Source: an uncultured bacterium (GTDB taxonomy: Bacteria; Actinomycetota; Coriobacteriia; Coriobacteriales; Coriobacteriaceae). From it: DNA of 5,735 nt. Shown piece by piece: positions 5,454 through 5,735 of the stretch. The stretch's first letter is position 1, and each line of letters begins with the position of its first letter. The stretch lies in NCBI GenBank assembly GCA_905215205.1, contig CAJMPK010000095.1:1-5735 (forward strand), given 5' to 3'. The position numbers and the translations under genes are program-made. Under the pieces are notes generated by a model that saw nothing but the letters and a program-made list of their open reading frames with translations, was not told the origin of the DNA and ran no database searches.

Positions 5454-5735
5454 TTGTCGGTAGAAGATCAGTTTGAGGGCGACGAGCGTGCGCTCTTGAC
5501 GCGTATCCATGAGTTGCTCGATGTGCGCATGAAGGATAAACGTAAGCGCTATGTGCATTCGCTCGGGGTTGCCGAGACTGCGCTGCACCTAGCCGAGGTA
5601 TACGGTGTCGACCGCTTTGATGCCGCTGCCGCCGGCCTGATCCATGACTGGGACAAGGTGCTCTCCGACGACGAGCTGGTCACGCGCGCTCTGCATTATG
5701 GCATTAAGATTGCCGGCTCTCCGTCTGCCGCGACG
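5454..5735 (+). CDS. yqeK: YqeK-type HD-domain hydrolase, probable Ap4A hydrolase (3' partial)
   Basis: The first 94 codons are present; the gene runs off the right edge. The sequence RYVHSLGVAETALHLAEVYG (residues 32-51) and AAAAGLIHDWDK (57-68) gives the first metal-ligand histidine (H35) and the HD pair (H64, D65) of the HD superfamily. Its place right after nadD is typical of YqeK. Members of this family cleave diadenosine tetraphosphate symmetrically to ADP. The start is read as TTG at 5454, giving MSVEDQFEGDERALL. In-frame alternatives are TTG 5496, TTG 5514, GTG 5523 and ATG 5529; ATG 5529 leaves only 9 residues before H35. In the HD block, Trp-Asp stands where many homologues have Ile/Tyr-Ala (HDWDK against HDxAK). 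The missing half should hold the remaining ligands, so catalytic completeness cannot be judged. In many genomes rsfS follows. Confidence 0.9.
   Translation, partial: MSVEDQFEGDERALLTRIHELLDVRMKDKRKRYVHSLGVAETALHLAEVYGVDRFDAAAAGLIHDWDKVLSDDELVTRALHYGIKIAGSPSAAT

Noticed and set aside
1..5735. A hidden defence system, mobile element, CRISPR array, tRNA or riboswitch
   Set aside because: Every stretch is accounted for by conserved housekeeping genes with short gaps (the longest is about 85 bases). No direct repeats, terminal inverted repeats, transposase motifs or tRNA-like folds were seen by eye.

Overview
This is an ordinary, conserved chromosomal segment from a GC-rich bacterium. All genes lie on the + strand and are packed tightly. 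Gene content and order, the strong preference for G/C at third codon positions, Obg and NadD sequences of actinobacterial flavour, and an L27 without the Firmicute N-terminal extension suggest a Coriobacteriia member such as Collinsella. This assignment is inferred from remembered family sequences and was not tested by a search.

Layout. Bases 1-2475 hold two overlapping genes: a B12-binding-type radical SAM protein (TIGR03960 type, 5' end outside the window) and its usual partner, a TIGR03936/DUF2344 protein. They overlap by ATGA and are probably translationally coupled. Neither has a known function. A near-consensus promoter (TTGACG, 17 bp, TGC-TACTAT) begins inside the last codons of the second gene and drives rplU (L21) and rpmA (L27). 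A strong intrinsic terminator follows rpmA. Its U-tract ends two bases before a perfect AGGAGG, which serves a TTG-started obgE. obgE, nadD and yqeK (cut by the right edge) then follow with gaps of 3 and 12 bases.

How the genes work together. L21 and L27 are 50S subunit proteins, and Obg is a GTPase of late 50S assembly. NadD makes the dinucleotide NaAD for NAD synthesis, and YqeK-family HD proteins hydrolyse Ap4A. The window therefore joins large-subunit assembly to nucleotide metabolism in a widely conserved order, with the uncharacterised radical SAM pair upstream.

I found no mobile element, CRISPR array, RNA gene, prophage or defence system. No stretch over 300 bases lacks a gene. The points most worth a second look are the uncharacterised radical SAM/DUF2344 pair, the rpmA-obgE junction (terminator fused to a ribosome-binding site, with competing pairings and no visible promoter for obgE), and the absence of genes for RNase G and the Prp protease from their usual slots.
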